DNA from: Holothuria scabra
Lineage: Eukaryota > Echinodermata > Holothuroidea > Aspidochirotida > Holothuriidae
DNA length: 64,000 nt
Reading direction: 5' to 3'
NCBI GenBank assembly: GCA_037179385.1
Contig: CM074185.1
Coordinates: 12,842,866 to 12,906,865, forward strand
Shown here: positions 47,418-59,609 of the stretch, piece by piece
How the letters are laid out: each line of letters begins with the position of its first letter
How positions within the stretch are numbered: position 1 is the first letter of the stretch
The notes under the pieces: generated by a model
The model's database searches: none
What the model saw: the letters and a program-made list of their open reading frames with translations, nothing else
What the model was told of the DNA's origin: nothing
Position numbers and translations under genes: made by a program

Positions 47418-49390
47418 GGTACTACTATTTTTGTTCTTTTTTGGAGGCAATTACACAATACACATGCAGGTTCTAGATTCTTTCTTTCTCAAGATATACA
47501 GTATATTGATAGTCTTTTGAGATAATCTAGCCTGCACAATTGAATGTATATGATTCCATGCTTTGAATTTCTTTCATATTGTACTTCCACGCTATAGGCT
47601 AATGATAAAACTTTCATTCAATTCCTTGCTTTTTTGAAGTGCACATGGGACAGGTTATAATTACTACATCAATGGGAGGGATCGTAATTGTAGCTAAAGT
47701 TGAAGACTGTAAAGGTACAGCAAAAAGTTCATAGGTTTCAAGTTACGTCTATCTAACAACATTTATGGTCTAGGAAAGCATTCTCCAAATCAAATTAATT
47801 CCCAGTCCATGACAATAATTCCTGTGAGTGTGCTTTTCTTGAGACTAAGAAAGAAGATATCCCTTGCGTAATTAGAAGCAATTTCACTGAAGGTTGCCAA
47901 AGTGTTCGGAGCTTCAAAATGTCAGCTTTAATGGTGCCACTGAATTCAAAACTTACTAGGCTACAGATGCAACTTGGAATATCGTACTAAAGGATTGACC
48001 CAATTCTGAAATCTGAAGAAAACTCTCGCCCCTGGGTGGACAATTTTCTTCATTTTCTATGGGCCCTCAGGAAATCGTGGCTATTTCAGAGGACTAGTAA
48101 CTGTTCCTTACATCAAATGCTCCCAGAAATTCTAACGGCAGTTTGGCAAAGTGTGACCAAGCAAGATGAATACATCACGGCATGCCAGTACTAGAAGAGG
48201 TTGCTGAATGACGTTGATTTTATCTATGATAAGACAGAGGATGAATGCACAGATACAAAACATTTCCCCTGGCCGTCATGGTACTTGAAATGTTATGTAC
48301 TGCTTGAGGATTCCACAATTAGCATTGACATCACCTGTACGACCTACTGTACACTGTAAACCTTTCGTAAAATGTGAATCTCAGCATATCTTCCAAAAAT
48401 GCATACCATGCATGATAAAAAATTTATAATTAAAATTTGCCACTTTCCTTGTAATATGCAGAGAGCATTTTTATCATTTCTGTTTCTAAATTGACTTCAC
48501 AGATCCTGAATAATGTTGGGTAAAAAAGTATATCAGTGGAAGGATAATGTCTTGCAAATAAATTCGCACTTTATGAACTTGTAATCCAAGACAATTTTTG
48601 TGCCAGAGCGATTTGGGAGGGATTTTCAGACTGCGTAATAAAATTTCATTTTCAAATTGAAACCAAGATAAGCTGGATATATCACAGTACAATGGTACAG
48701 TGAAACTAGAGAAACCGTAGATGCATAATTGGTAACACAAAATGGTGGTTGCAATGACGAGCCTGGTTGAAAAATTGCCACATGAGAGTCACAGTATCTT
48801 GAGAAAAACTCATCTGGTAATGTCCCTTACAGCAGGTAACACAAACAATCACTGCACAATATTACACAAACTCATGTGGAACCAGTAAATAAAAAATTCT
48901 AGAACAAAAATATTTAACTGTGAAATAATGATATGTAATTATTACATTGGGATCAGCCTTTAAGTATATTCATGCCAATTCAGTTCCTGTATACTGACTT
49001 TTGTCAAAGCCTGAGACTCATAGATCAATTCATCACATACTTTCTCGCCATGTAAACCATGTGGCCCTTTTCTATATTCACTTCAGTTTGAAATGGCTAA
49101 CATTAAGTATATAATTTGTATACTGCATGCTGGCCATTAAAATGAAGTATTTTCACAAATATGGCACTGAGAAGGCTTATAGTCGATGACCATAAATATC
49201 AAGCACCGCCCTGGAATGGGGTTAACCCGCATATTGTAACTGCATCACACAGGATAGCAATTGGATGGTTAAGGATTATATGTGAGGCATTTTTATCAAA
49301 TTATAATTCATTTAAGGTTCATCTTCCTTTTAAGATTATTCAGGATTTTGAAATAACCTTAAGTTCTTCTGAGCTATTTTGCAATATGAC
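47418..49390. other. Non-coding stretch
   Basis: No exon or RNA gene recognised. The 117-codon frame at 49161-49514 ends inside the repeat at 49393. Confidence 0.4.
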
Positions 49391-49392
49391 AG

Positions 49393-49570
49393 GAATTCCC
49401 CATGACCTAATCTTACCCGAGGTGCTGCTAACGGCAACTCTGGCAAAGGATCAGGCTACCTTATTTAATCGCTGGGGAAAGGCCTCCTCTTGGCCCAGTA
49501 CAGTGTTTCAGTGAGTCATATCAGTGACTTTCACCAATTAATGCAAGTTTTCAGGATCCAAAATGAGAAT
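49393..49570 (+). repeat. Repeat shared with 46150-46345
   Basis: AGGAATTCCCCATGACCTAA, CTAACGGCAACTCTGG, CTCTTGGCCCAGTACAG and AGGATCCAAAATGAG follow the same order as in 46150-46345. Confidence 0.55.
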
Positions 49571-49574
49571 TATG

Positions 49575-50900
49575 AGAATTATATTAATTAAGAAGAGTGG
49601 TAGGTCTGCTTTTTTTGAGACTTTTAATATGGATTGATATGGGGTGAGACTCTAGATAAGCAAAAATCACACTCCTCACAGTGATTTGAAAATAGTAATG
49701 GTGTGAGTTTGCACTTGCATGCATGCCCCAAAATTGAATGTCTGATAGCCTACTGTACACACAAATCAGATGAGGTTTGCATAGTCATACCATACACCTG
49801 AAGAAATACTGTAGAATGAAATCATATCATGTAGCCATTCAATAAGCCTCCAATGATCTGCGACTGATGTTCGTGCTGAGCTGTATTACTTCTCTCGCTT
49901 CCAAAGTTTGGAATAGCTCCCTATATCACTAATCAGTTTGAGATTGCACTGCCTGGCATCATGCAGCACCAGTCACTGATTACATACATTCTACATACTG
50001 TAAAATCAGAATATGTTAAATTAGTACAACTGCTTGATATCAATATAGTACTCTACGTGCACGAAAATTGACCTAGATACGTTTCCAAATGTATCGTAGA
50101 AACTTGCAGTCATTTAGGCATACCTGCGTTTCTTGGGGAAGATGTACTATTTTCATTGCTCCTGTTGCAAAGAACACTTTATTAAATTAGATCAACATAT
50201 ATACTTTATTAAATTATGCTATACATTTTTGAGTAAATATCTGTTCAAGTGTTGGCACCAAACTGGTTTCACTTTACACTAAGAACAAATTTTAATATTG
50301 TTTACATGAACGGATATACATCCATATTTTACAAAAATGAAAGATGACTACGCTTTGACAATTTAAGGGCCTGTATTCATGATAAAATGTATTTTAGAAC
50401 CTGTTTTTACATGGGTTTAGCATCAAAATCAGTTTAAAACCTGTAGACCTGTAAAAAAATTACAATTTTGCATAGGCCTAAGTGTTGCAATTTAATTATT
50501 TTGTGTCACAAAATATGATTTAAGTAAATTATGTACCTTTCTTCTGATAGTGATCATTACAGTGTATAGCTACCCCAGTTTGACCTCTGTTCATTTATTA
50601 CATCAAGACTTTGTTCTCTGAACATTGTGTCTATAACCATTTGATGCATGCATCATCATCAATGATGTTATAAAAAAGAAAAAAAAAAATCAGTTTCTTG
50701 GCTTTACTTTGTATCATAATGTACTAATAAAGGTTTTTTGGGGGGTATTTTTGCGTTTGTGCATTTAAGGGATGGGTTTTCATTGAGTCTGGTTGAGGAA
50801 GGTTTTCTCCTTTCAATTTCTTTTTTATTTTTTTTTCTTTGGCCACTTCATTTTTTATTTTTTATAAAAGTCAGGCCTACATACAGTACATATATCAGGA
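49575..50900. other. Non-coding stretch
   Basis: No feature recognised apart from poly(A) near 50676-50690 and T-rich runs at 50820-50870. Confidence 0.4.
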
Positions 50901-50929
50901 AGGTATCTATGTGCAGTGTTCCCATCAAA

Positions 50930-51205
50930 GGAGGTTAGGGGGATTTGTTCCCCCCCCCCCCTTTCCAGAAGGAGAGCAGAATAGCAGCCTGCCCACCTCT
51001 TCATTTCCATAAAAATAAAAATGTCTTCCATAAAAATAAAAATGTCAGTATCTTGGTTTCTTGTGTAAGAAGTTTAATAGTTAAATGGGAAACACCTTTG
51101 TACCTATGTTAGAGCTGACATTCATAAATTATAAATTATACTGTAGCCTTTAAAGGCCTTCAGATTGCACCCTATAAGGGCCTTGAAGCAAGCTTTTGTT
51201 ATCCT
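50930..51205 (+). repeat. Diverged dispersed repeat R9, copy b
   Basis: It aligns in blocks with 3470-3800: a C run, TTCATTTCCAT, CTTCAGATTGCACC, AAGGGCCTTGAAGCAA and GCTTTTGTTATCC. It contains a head-to-tail duplication of TTCCATAAAAATAAAAATGT at 51005-51046. Confidence 0.45.
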
Positions 51206-51209
51206 TTCC

Positions 51210-51620
51210 TCCCCCTCTCAGAGTACATGATGTGTAACTTGTCCTGAGGGCAGCATACATCTGCACTTGGGGCTTGGTAGTAATAAATCTCCCTTTTGAG
51301 TTTTTGACAGAAATCTGTGTGAGGCACTGTCAGTACGTGTTCTCCCTTCTTGATTTTTTTTTCTATCTTTACTGCAATAGACAAATCTGATTAGAGCTAG
51401 TGTTTAGTGACTGTAGGCAGCCATTTAGTTTGGGTTCAACATTTGGGCACAACATGAATTTCAAAGCCTCACATTCAGGGAAATTGGGGGAATCAAATTT
51501 AGGCAAATTCAGTGCACAAGCAACCATCCACGATACAGGTACAGTAAGCAAGGGACATGATGAAACTGAAACACTCAAGGTAATGGACCCCAGTTATGTC
51601 TGACTACAATTAGAACATCA
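51210..51620. other. Non-coding stretch
   Basis: No feature recognised. Two facing frames at 51369-51603 are shadows without domains. Confidence 0.35.
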
Positions 51621-51625
51621 CTTAA

Positions 51626-51910
51626 AGGCCCAGTTCTCTCACCCCAAACAGTACCAATTCTTCTAACCTTCTTACTTAAGCCCCTCCCAACATTGTCTGA
51701 AATTCATCCTCATCCAGATACAATCTCAGTTTATTAGCTTCAAGGTGAGTATTTATATAATCAAAACACTCTCAGTACTGTTCATGCTGTGTAACATAAA
51801 CTTTTGTACTCTGCATTGTTTGAATCAGCTGTCAATCAATGTGCTGAGCCAATTGAGAATTTTGGTACCCGGGTACCAAAATTGTAGTTTGGGGTGAGAG
51901 GTTTGGCCCT
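51626..51910 (+). mobile_element. TTAA-type MITE, family R1, copy f (best copy)
   Basis: Flanked by TTAA (51622-51625 and 51911-51914). The ends AGGCCCAGTTCTCTCACCCC and GGGGTGAGAGGTTTGGCCCT are inverted. All R1 landmarks are present. This copy shows the family structure best: 285 bp, no coding capacity, termini conserved with the minus-oriented copies. Confidence 0.82.
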
Positions 51911-52085
51911 TTAACTTTCTGGATTCATCTATAAAGTTTTGCCATGCATTAGACTTTTAGTACAGTAGCAGCTGCCGCTATATGTCTTCCAACCTCAGAC
52001 AACTTCCTACCAACAAAAACAAAAAGGCAATGAATGAGTTGAATCTCTCTCCCTCCTTTTTATCATTTTGAAATTTTTTATCTGC

Positions 52086-52329
52086 CAGGGCTGGAATTAA
52101 GGTTCCAGTGGGGCAAGGCCATTTTTCCATCGGTTTTGAGGGCATGTCATCTGACCTGAGAGGGCACCAAGGCCAAACAAGTGATTTTGTACTGACCACA
52201 ATGTAATCTCACAGGTAGGGCATGGCGGCCAAATGGCCTTGATGGTCGTTGAATTTTTTAGGGCAACAAGGCCATTGCCAAAAATACGAAGGCCATGGCC
52301 TTTGTGGCCTTCGATTAATTCCAGCCCTA
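52086..52329. mobile_element. hAT-like MITE with CAGGGCTGGAATTAA ends
   Basis: The left end CAGGGCTGGAATTAA is inverted at the right end as TTAATTCCAGCCCT. The inside is rich in AAGGCCATGGCC/GGCCTTGAT-type words. The flanks TTATCTGC and TTATCCAA share five of eight bases and may be an eroded 8-bp duplication. The minus-strand frames here are repeat-derived. Confidence 0.72.
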
Positions 52330-52362
52330 TTATCCAAAAGAAATTAATAAGCAGGACCATTT

Positions 52363-52571
52363 CAGGTCTTGAATTTTGAGGCGTGCCAGACAGTGCAATT
52401 GCTCACCATCACTTGCCAATCACTGTGAGGAGTGCGAATTTTTGCTTACCCTGCTGTAAATGAAGAATGTCAGCCCATAAATCTATTTAAAGTAGCACAC
52501 CTACCACACTCCTTGATTTCCTGAGGAGTGTCATTTTTAGCACACCTGGAAAATCTAAAACTCAAGGCCTG
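52363..52571 (+). mobile_element. R7-family element, copy b
   Basis: Ends CAGGTCTTGAATTTTGAGG and CTAAAACTCAAGGCCTG are inverted. The body carries GAGGAGTGCGAATTTTTGC and its near-inverse CACACTCCTTGATTTC. CCATTT occurs next to both ends, but not in register as an exact 8-bp duplication. It is homologous to 38236-38415. Confidence 0.65.
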
Positions 52572-52574
52572 CCA

Positions 52575-53095
52575 TTTTCAACACTGAGTACTCTTACTTT
52601 GAAAAATCTGATACTGCTGATATAAGGTAGTAAAATTTGTAAAACAAATTGTACAGAGGCCTCAACACATCTATATAGTGCAAGCACAGGCTACTTACTA
52701 GCAAAGAAGGAAGTTCGTAAACAATACAGCAAGTTGTGAATTAACAAAGCAGTGGTGATGGATGATAGCATACTACAGTCAATCAATAATAAAGTGATTG
52801 AGGAAAGAATTCGGAACTTTGTACATGATTATCAATAGCTCTGCCCCTAATTTTCAACAATAAGCCCAACTAGGCTGTTACACTGTAGTATTCCAAAAGG
52901 TACTGTACTCTCTTACTATGAATACTATTGTTGATGTCAGATAATAAATTTGTACATGTGGTAGAATAAATAAATCAAAATTAACGCTACAAAATAAGCT
53001 TGGAGTGAAATAACATGTAGGCTCCTGCAATATAGAACTGAATGTTCTACAAAATCCAGAAGTCCTGCCATATCTGCAGTCCATCATAGATGTGA
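52575..53095. other. Non-coding stretch
   Basis: No feature recognised. Confidence 0.4.
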
Positions 53096-53099
53096 CTAA

Positions 53100-53360
53100 T
53101 CAACATGCTGTGACGTTGCTTCATGAGAATGCAACACAGGTGCCCCAGTAGATCAAAGGCATTGTGGGGTGTAAATGGTATCCAAGTTTGTTACATGAAA
53201 AGCAATTAACACATGCTTGACTGGCCTGTTAGTGTACCCCAAATGTTATAGATCTAACTTTGTGGGTATTTAAAAGTACCTGTATCTATTTCTGTTGATC
53301 AGTTCATGATGTGAAACCTGACTATAGCAATAAGAGGTAATCAGGCAGAGGAGGACGTAT
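53100..53360 (+). repeat. Dispersed repeat R5, copy b
   Basis: TGCTGTGACGTTGCTTCATG, CCCCAGTAGATCAAAGGC, TTGTGGGGTGTAA, AAAAGCAATTAACACATGCT and TACCCCAAATGTTA match 7825-8165 in order, with an internal deletion after GTTACATGA. Confidence 0.65.
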
Positions 53361-53361
53361 G

Positions 53362-53685
53362 CATGTCATTTTTCCAGGGAATAAATATGAAGTATGTTTC
53401 AATATTAAAAGAGTGTAAAAGCAACCCCTCCTTTAGGCAAGGAGAAGCAATGACTGGGTTCTGGATATGTCCCCTCCTGGCCCCTGAAAATATCTCACCC
53501 CTTAAAGAGTTTCAATTAACCATCCACTTATTAGTGTAATACAGTTGGCAGCCCCCCTTGAAAATTTGTTGGATGATCCCCATCAAACCTGCACCCTCAC
53601 TCACTTTATTATGGGTCCTGTCTGTCATTATGATATAAGAGATAACTTATTTCCATAGCCCCCCTCTCAATAGTCCTTCATCTCT
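53362..53685. other. Non-coding stretch
   Basis: No feature recognised. Confidence 0.35.
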
Positions 53686-53689
53686 ATAG

Positions 53690-54005
53690 TCCCCTGTCTC
53701 ATTGGTCTCCCATTGGTAACCTGTCTCATTGGTCCCCCGCCTCATTGGTCCCCTAACCCTAAACCCTAACACTAACCCTAAACCCCAACCCTACCCCTCC
53801 ACCAAAACCCTAACCCTAGGGACTAATGACACCGGGGACTAGTGAGACGGGGGACTAATAAGACTAAATAATAGGATGGGGGAGTAATGAGACAAGGGAC
53901 TAATGAGACAAAATAATAAGAAGGGGGACTAATGAGACAGGGTACTTATGAGACCAATTATGCTAAATGGGGGACCAACTAGATGGGGGACGAATGAGAC
54001 ATGGT
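53690..54005. repeat. Inverted minisatellite with telomere-like CCCTAA core
   Basis: The left arm (53690-53757) repeats GTCTCATTGGTCCCC-type units. The right arm (53818-54003) repeats the inverse, GGGGACTAATGAGACA, about eight times. Between them lies CCCTAACCCTAAACCCTAAC and similar sequence (53751-53819), which resembles the (TTAGGG)n telomere repeat in imperfect form. The two arms could pair as a long imperfect hairpin. Confidence 0.85.
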
Positions 54006-54092
54006 ACTACAAAGTGGACCCTTGATATAGCAACACCATTCACTGCAAAATAAAAAAGGCCAAACATTTGGTTTTTTTTAATTTACCTTTAA

Positions 54093-54387
54093 GGGCTTTT
54101 CCTCTCACCCCAAGTTACAACTTTTGTTGTAGCCCACAGAAATTCTCTCTTGGTTCAGTTCTTTGATTGGCAGCTAGTTCAAACAATGCTGAGTATACCA
54201 AAGCTAACTATATTACACAGCATGAACTGTTCTGAGAGTGTTTTGATTTGTACACACAGATCACTTTTCTATGCTCATCCTGAAGCAATAAACTACAGTA
54301 TCAGATTGTGTCTGGATGAGGATGAATTTTAGACATGGGAGTGGTTTAAATGGTTGCCTACTGTTTATCGTGAGAGAATAGGGCCTT
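54093..54387 (-). mobile_element. TTAA-type MITE, family R1, copy g
   Basis: TTAA at 54089-54092, then GGGCTTTTCCTCTCACCCCA. Minus-orientation landmarks follow: GTTCTTTGATTGGCAGCTAG, AACTGTTCTGAGAGTGTTTT and TGTCTGGATGAGGATGAATT. The right border is degenerate. Confidence 0.7.
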
Positions 54388-54554
54388 TTAGCTGAGAAAA
54401 AAATTTATATCATAAAATTATAGCTTTCATTCATGCCATGTACTGTACAGTAAGCTCTTATGTCAATATACTGATCTTAAATTTACACACATTGATGCAC
54501 TTATATGCATGGATTGTATACTAATTCTGTTTGTCAACTTAAAACTTAAATGGA

Positions 54555-54876
54555 CAAGGCCTAATATCCTCACCCCAAGACTATAAAATTTTTGTAGTAG
54601 TCTACAGAAGTTATTTCAATTGGCATGCAGATCTTTGATTAACATGAAAGTTCAAAAAATGCTGAGTTCTGAAGCTCAAAATGCACTATGCACTGTATTG
54701 CAAGTATTTTGATTAAACAATGGGGTCTTCAGCAGATACTCACCCTGACCCAATAAACTGAGATGTGTCTGAATAAGGACGAATTTGAGACAGTTGTGGG
54801 AGGGGCTTGAGTAAGTAGGGCCTATAGGTTAAGAAAATTGGTAACTGTTAGGAATGAGAGAATTTAAGGCCTTTTA
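54555..54876 (-). mobile_element. TTAA-type MITE, family R1, copy h
   Basis: A more diverged copy lying 170 bp from copy g in the same orientation. It has CTAATATCCTCACCCCAAG, CAGATCTTTGATTAACATG, CCCAATAAACTGAGATGTGT, GACAGTTGTGGGAGGGGCTT and GGAATGAGAGAATT. Confidence 0.65.
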
Positions 54877-54879
54877 TAA

Positions 54880-57555
54880 GCAAATTACAACCTAGGCTTA
54901 ACTTCAGTTCCCTTCAGTTTTTGTCAGTAGTCTATTCACCTACATGTGAGTGTTTAATGAAGTAGGCCTATCTCCCCTCCCCATTCCCTCACTCCTAAAA
55001 GAAAAAAAACATATAGGCCTATCTCTCCTTTTGACAAACTAGTGAGCATTTTTTAAAAACACTGAAGTGACTAAATTAATTTTTTCAGTCTAGTTGTGCT
55101 GTATCCAATATACTGAGTATGAATGAACAAAGTGTAACTCACTTTCCTCAGGAAACCTTGTATAAGCAACTAATTTCTTCTTAATTGCTTGAAGCATGAA
55201 GTTCTTTTTTCCACCTCATTTATTCTGTTCATATTGTAATATCAATTCCTCCAGGAATTCTGTCCACAAAAGGTCAGTCACAGTATATTATCACACGACC
55301 CAAAAAATACTGCAGGTGTGCATATATTTAGATACTGTATATACGGGGCACTTACTGTTTCTGCAATGTAACTCAATAATATCAGAAATATACAGTGAAG
55401 CGCACATCACTTGGCAGTCAAACACACATTGGGTGTATAATTTGCAGATGTGAGGGGGGATATATTCCTACGTTAGCCAACTTTGAGTGCCGGATAATTG
55501 TCTGATCTGGAAAAAGCACTTCACCCCACCCCAAGGCATCTAGCTACCCCATCATTTTTCAGGCATTAATTTAATTTTATTGTTTTCCTCATTTTACTTT
55601 CGGGAGTGAATTTAGGACTAGTTTTAAGTCTAATTGGGAAGATTTGTGGTGGGTGGGGATCGAAAGGTGTATTTTCCTGGAGTGCCGGGTGTCACCACCC
55701 AGCAGCACCCACTATAGCTATATACCTGATTGTGAGTATGAAACGATGACCAAATCTGACTGCTTTAAAATTTTCAGCCTATTTCTGTAAAGTCTGTAAT
55801 GCATGCAAGATTCTACTGCAGCTTTTTGATTCTCTGCCATCAAGTTTATTCCGAGATTTTTTAAACATTTTTTGAAATCTGATAATTATGACAAATTCGG
55901 AAGCAAAGTCTTAAGTGAAGGGAATGAAACACAGGGGTCCTTCTATTTCTGACAATATTAATTAGGTAGTCACATGACTAAAACTCACTGGGTGGTAGGG
56001 ACTCGAGGAATATGAGATTTTCATGTCTTTATATCAATGAAAAAATGCTGTATGCATGTAAATAAAGTAAATAGGGTGAACGAATGCTTGGTAAACGTTT
56101 CCCTCATCAATTCTCATAAACCTTAACAACAGATTATCACATCACAGAACAGTGAAATTGTCCACCAATAGCTCTCTTGCTCCCAAGGGAGCCCTTAGCG
56201 TTCTCAGGATGTATTTCTAATAACGGAGTTTCACCAATCACGTCCATTTCATCACTTACACAGTGCACCTTCCTATTCTGTCGTGGACTGTTTTTCAATT
56301 TCTGATTTCCCCTTCCACCTGACCAAGCACTTCAATTTTTCTTTCGATGGAAGATGAAGGACGAACAAAGTGTACATGCAGCCACCATTGGATATTTCAC
56401 TCATGGGTGAAGGCATGGACTTTTCTCAAAATAAAACAAGAAACGGCTGCCAATACAGTCCAATTTTATGTGGTTTACTCAAAGTTCTATATGAAAACTT
56501 GTTTTCATCACTTGTCATTGATTTTGTTCCCAGAGAATTATGGTTATGTGAACATAATTCAATATTTCTATAAGGATACAAGTTGATTGCAAAATTTAAA
56601 ACAGCTTAGTTTTTACTACTGTAGTCTAGACACCTAAAGGCTAATGTACACAAAGCAGCACCTGGTCAGCCTATCAGAGTATAAAGTTTATTAAAAACAA
56701 ATCATTCAAGCTGCATACATAGGTGCAAAGGTCGGGAACTATATGACTCCTGGCAGATGTTGTACCGTTTATTCTGTATAGTGTACACCACCACTGTATA
56801 TTGATATTTCCATTAATAAATATCTCTTAGATTAAAATTTGTTTAGAAACATTTATTCTAGTAATTGAAAAACTGGGGTTGGTATTTGAGGGACTACTGT
56901 ATATGTAACACAAAATATAATACTGCACTATTACTTTAAGGCAGAGTAACACCTGTTGGCTAAATTAATTGAAACACGTTTTAAAGGTACAGTACCAACT
57001 AAAGTTTTGTGCTATTTGTGCAGATAGTATGCATTAATTAATGACAGATGCAAGAGCTATAGGTCTCAGCATTTTAGCAATGTGGTGCAATGTTCACCAG
57101 AATTTATCCAGTGCCATTCAGAGGAGGGTAGTGGGGCTGGGACGGTGGCAGGGGCGGAGAGGATATGACTTGGTTTTTATGAGGATTAAACTCCTACTCT
57201 TTCAACATCCACTGGATGTCTCAATCTGCATATTGTGCACACATTTGACTAACTTGCCCGATACTCTAAAAACCCAGATTTCAAAAGGCCCTTTTCCGGG
57301 TAATTGCAGATAGGGTGCTAGAAGACTCTACTGTATGAAGATATAGCCAATGACTACATAAGGGATCTTTGTTCTGTTATCTCAGTATAGTCAGTCAATA
57401 AGCAGAGTGGTCATTGGTCAGTGGGATATGAGAGCATTATTTACACTGTTGCTATATGGAGAGCATCGGGCTATATTTTGTCATGAAATGAGTTTATTCA
57501 ACTCATGCAATCCTGTCTACTGCTACAGTATACAAGTCTAGGCCTACAGTACATC
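54880..57555. other. Non-coding stretch
   Basis: About 2.7 kb without a supported gene. The segment near 55686-55712 (GTGTCACCACCCAGCAGCAC) weakly resembles the end of the element at 57559-57846. The two overlapping plus frames at 56347-56586 show no domain. Confidence 0.45.
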
Positions 57556-57558
57556 AGC

Positions 57559-57846
57559 CAGTGTTGTCACCGGACCATTTTGACAGCCAGGGTCACTGTC
57601 CTGGGAGAGCGGTCTATGGGGAGTCACTGTCCCAAAGCCCCCTTTAAAAAATGTTTGCAGATTAGAGAGTGCCTACAAAAACAAGGAATTCTCAGTCAAT
57701 TCTGAATGAAATCTATGAACTTTATTCAGTTAGGGTACGAAATTTGTGCTGGGTGGTGATGCTGATATTGATGAAGAGTTCTGGGTGGCAATTTTGAGAG
57801 CTGGGTATAGCACTGCCAGGTGCTGCCCAGTGTGGTGACAACCCTG
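57559..57846. mobile_element. hAT-like element with CAGTGTTGTCACC end
   Basis: The left end CAGTGTTGTCACCGG and right end AGTGTGGTGACAACCCTG are inverted with mismatches. The interior contains inverted CTGGGTGG/CTGGGAGA-type words. No exact 8-bp duplication is visible. Confidence 0.55.
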
Positions 57847-57975
57847 TAACAGCTAAACATTTTTCATTTTTGAGTTCTAATTTATCCTTGCCACCCATGT
57901 ATCCTCCCCCCAAAATAGAGAAAGGCCAGTTCAATTTGATCAGACACAAATTATGCAAACTTAATTGAAGGGTTT

Positions 57976-58524
57976 AAGGTCATATTAGATTTCGATATGT
58001 TGGAGAGGTACTTATTCTAAGCATTTTGGTGAAATTTGCATTAAAATCTGATGTCTGGTTCTCAAGACAGGAGCAAGTAAAATTTTCACATTTTCAACAA
58101 ATAGTGAACTTGAAGCAAGCATAGATGACATCATATCCCCACATTAAGTTACAGCCTTTTGTTTTTCTTTAAAATTTACAGCCCATTTTCACCTCAACAT
58201 TACCATATTTTCAAAATGTAATTGCATAAGTGGCATGAGAACTTAACAAACTTTGCATTCCCCACAGGCAGGTCCTATTCCTATTAACTCCAAGGTCAAC
58301 ACAACAGTCTGAAAAACAAAGGGAAACAAAGCATTCCTTGTCAATGCGAGGAAGTGATACAACCTCTTCTGCCCTCAAGCTCACTTTGGAAGACAAATCT
58401 AGTAACTTCATTTCGTAATATCTCAAGAAATGTACAAGTCCGATTCGAATGGAAATTTCACCACAGTGTGTATAGATTTAGTTCCTCTTTCAAATATGAA
58501 AATTGAATTTTTGCTTAAACTTCC
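57976..58524. mobile_element. TTAA-bounded element with long imperfect inverted arms
   Basis: TTAA at 57972-57975 and 58525-58528. GGTGAAATTTGCATTAAAAT (about 58030) is inverted near 58440-58470 as ATTCGAATGGAAATTTCACC. The right end reads AAGTTCCCCTTTAA-like. The terminal bases themselves pair poorly, so the exact limits are uncertain. The minus frame at 58211-58426 has no domain. Confidence 0.45.
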
Positions 58525-58529
58525 CCTTT

Positions 58530-59096
58530 AAATGTTCATACAGAGCAATCACAAATCACATGACTTATTGTTCTCATATATTACTGATGATTCTTGCAAG
58601 TTTAAAAATTTCTTGCTGGACATAACATTTTAGGCTTTGTGGTTGCACCTAACACCACTGTATCTCATTTTATAACCTTGCAATTTCTTCAATTGTAAAT
58701 GAAAACTACGACTCTATGCTGATTATTCATTCCATCAATACTGCACCTTGAAATATAAAATGTCATGATTCAAGACCATGAAGAACGGACGTCGGACGGG
58801 CACAAAATATATTGAGTATGTATATCAAAATGCTAAGCTATGCATACATCGTTGTACAATGGTGAGTGAACACACCAGGTCAAGTATGTTTGTGCTGCAT
58901 GCCCACAGGATGTATCCAGGTGCTATTCTATAGTATGTTGAATTCAAAAGATGATGAATCTAACATTATACTAAGAGCGGAAAAAGGTACCTCTACAAAG
59001 AATAATTTTACTCAGTATTCAAAATTTGCAAAGCAGTGTTAACCTGGTTGCTGGTCTTCTCTAGCACTTAATTGTCACATATGATTCATAAAATCC
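58530..59096. other. Non-coding stretch
   Basis: No feature recognised. Confidence 0.4.
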
Positions 59097-59104
59097 TTAA
59101 TGTT

Positions 59105-59366
59105 CATGGGCGTCCGCAGGTATGAGCAAGGGGGGGCACTTGCCCCCCCCTCCCCCGGAAAATCAAAAATTTGAAAAAACATAAAAATCAAAGCAAAAAC
59201 TCAACCAAAAAGTGTTTTCCAAGTTTCTATGCGAAAAATAGGCTTTAGAAATGCCATATCCGGCGATCTGGGAGGCATTTAGGGCTGAAATTTTTGCATG
59301 CTTTGTGTCAATTCATGATGACTTGGAAGTTTTGCCCCCCTGACCTTTTTTCTGCAGACACCCATG
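59105..59366 (+). mobile_element. hAT-like MITE, family M1, copy 2, with intact ends
   Basis: 262 bp. CATGGGCGTCCGCAG at the left is inverted at the right as CTGCAGACACCCATG. It is flanked by the perfect 8-bp direct repeat TTAATGTT (59097-59104 and 59367-59374). G-rich and C-rich runs lie just inside the left end. Copy 1 lies inverted at 965-1215. No transposase is present. Confidence 0.9.
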
Positions 59367-59609
59367 TTAATGTTGCATACAAGTACAAAATCTGAGCAAC
59401 TAAACAATTTGCCACTTGTGTAGCAATTTATTTAACTTTATATCAATTAAAATCAAGATTCTCATTGATTCTTATTGGTCAGGTCATACCAAAGATTTTA
59501 TAAACGGAACCTTACTGCCATTGTGCTTAGTGCTCAGTACAAGCATGCAGAGTATACAGTAGGTAAAACAAGCAACAGAGGAAGGAATTTGTTGTAAACT
59601 GGGCTTTAA

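Noticed and set aside
49161..49514. 117-codon plus-strand frame
   Set aside because: Its last third is the dispersed repeat also found at 46150-46345; no domain or splice context.
53751..53819. A true chromosome end
   Set aside because: The CCCTAA run is short, imperfect and flanked by sequence on both sides, so it is interstitial.
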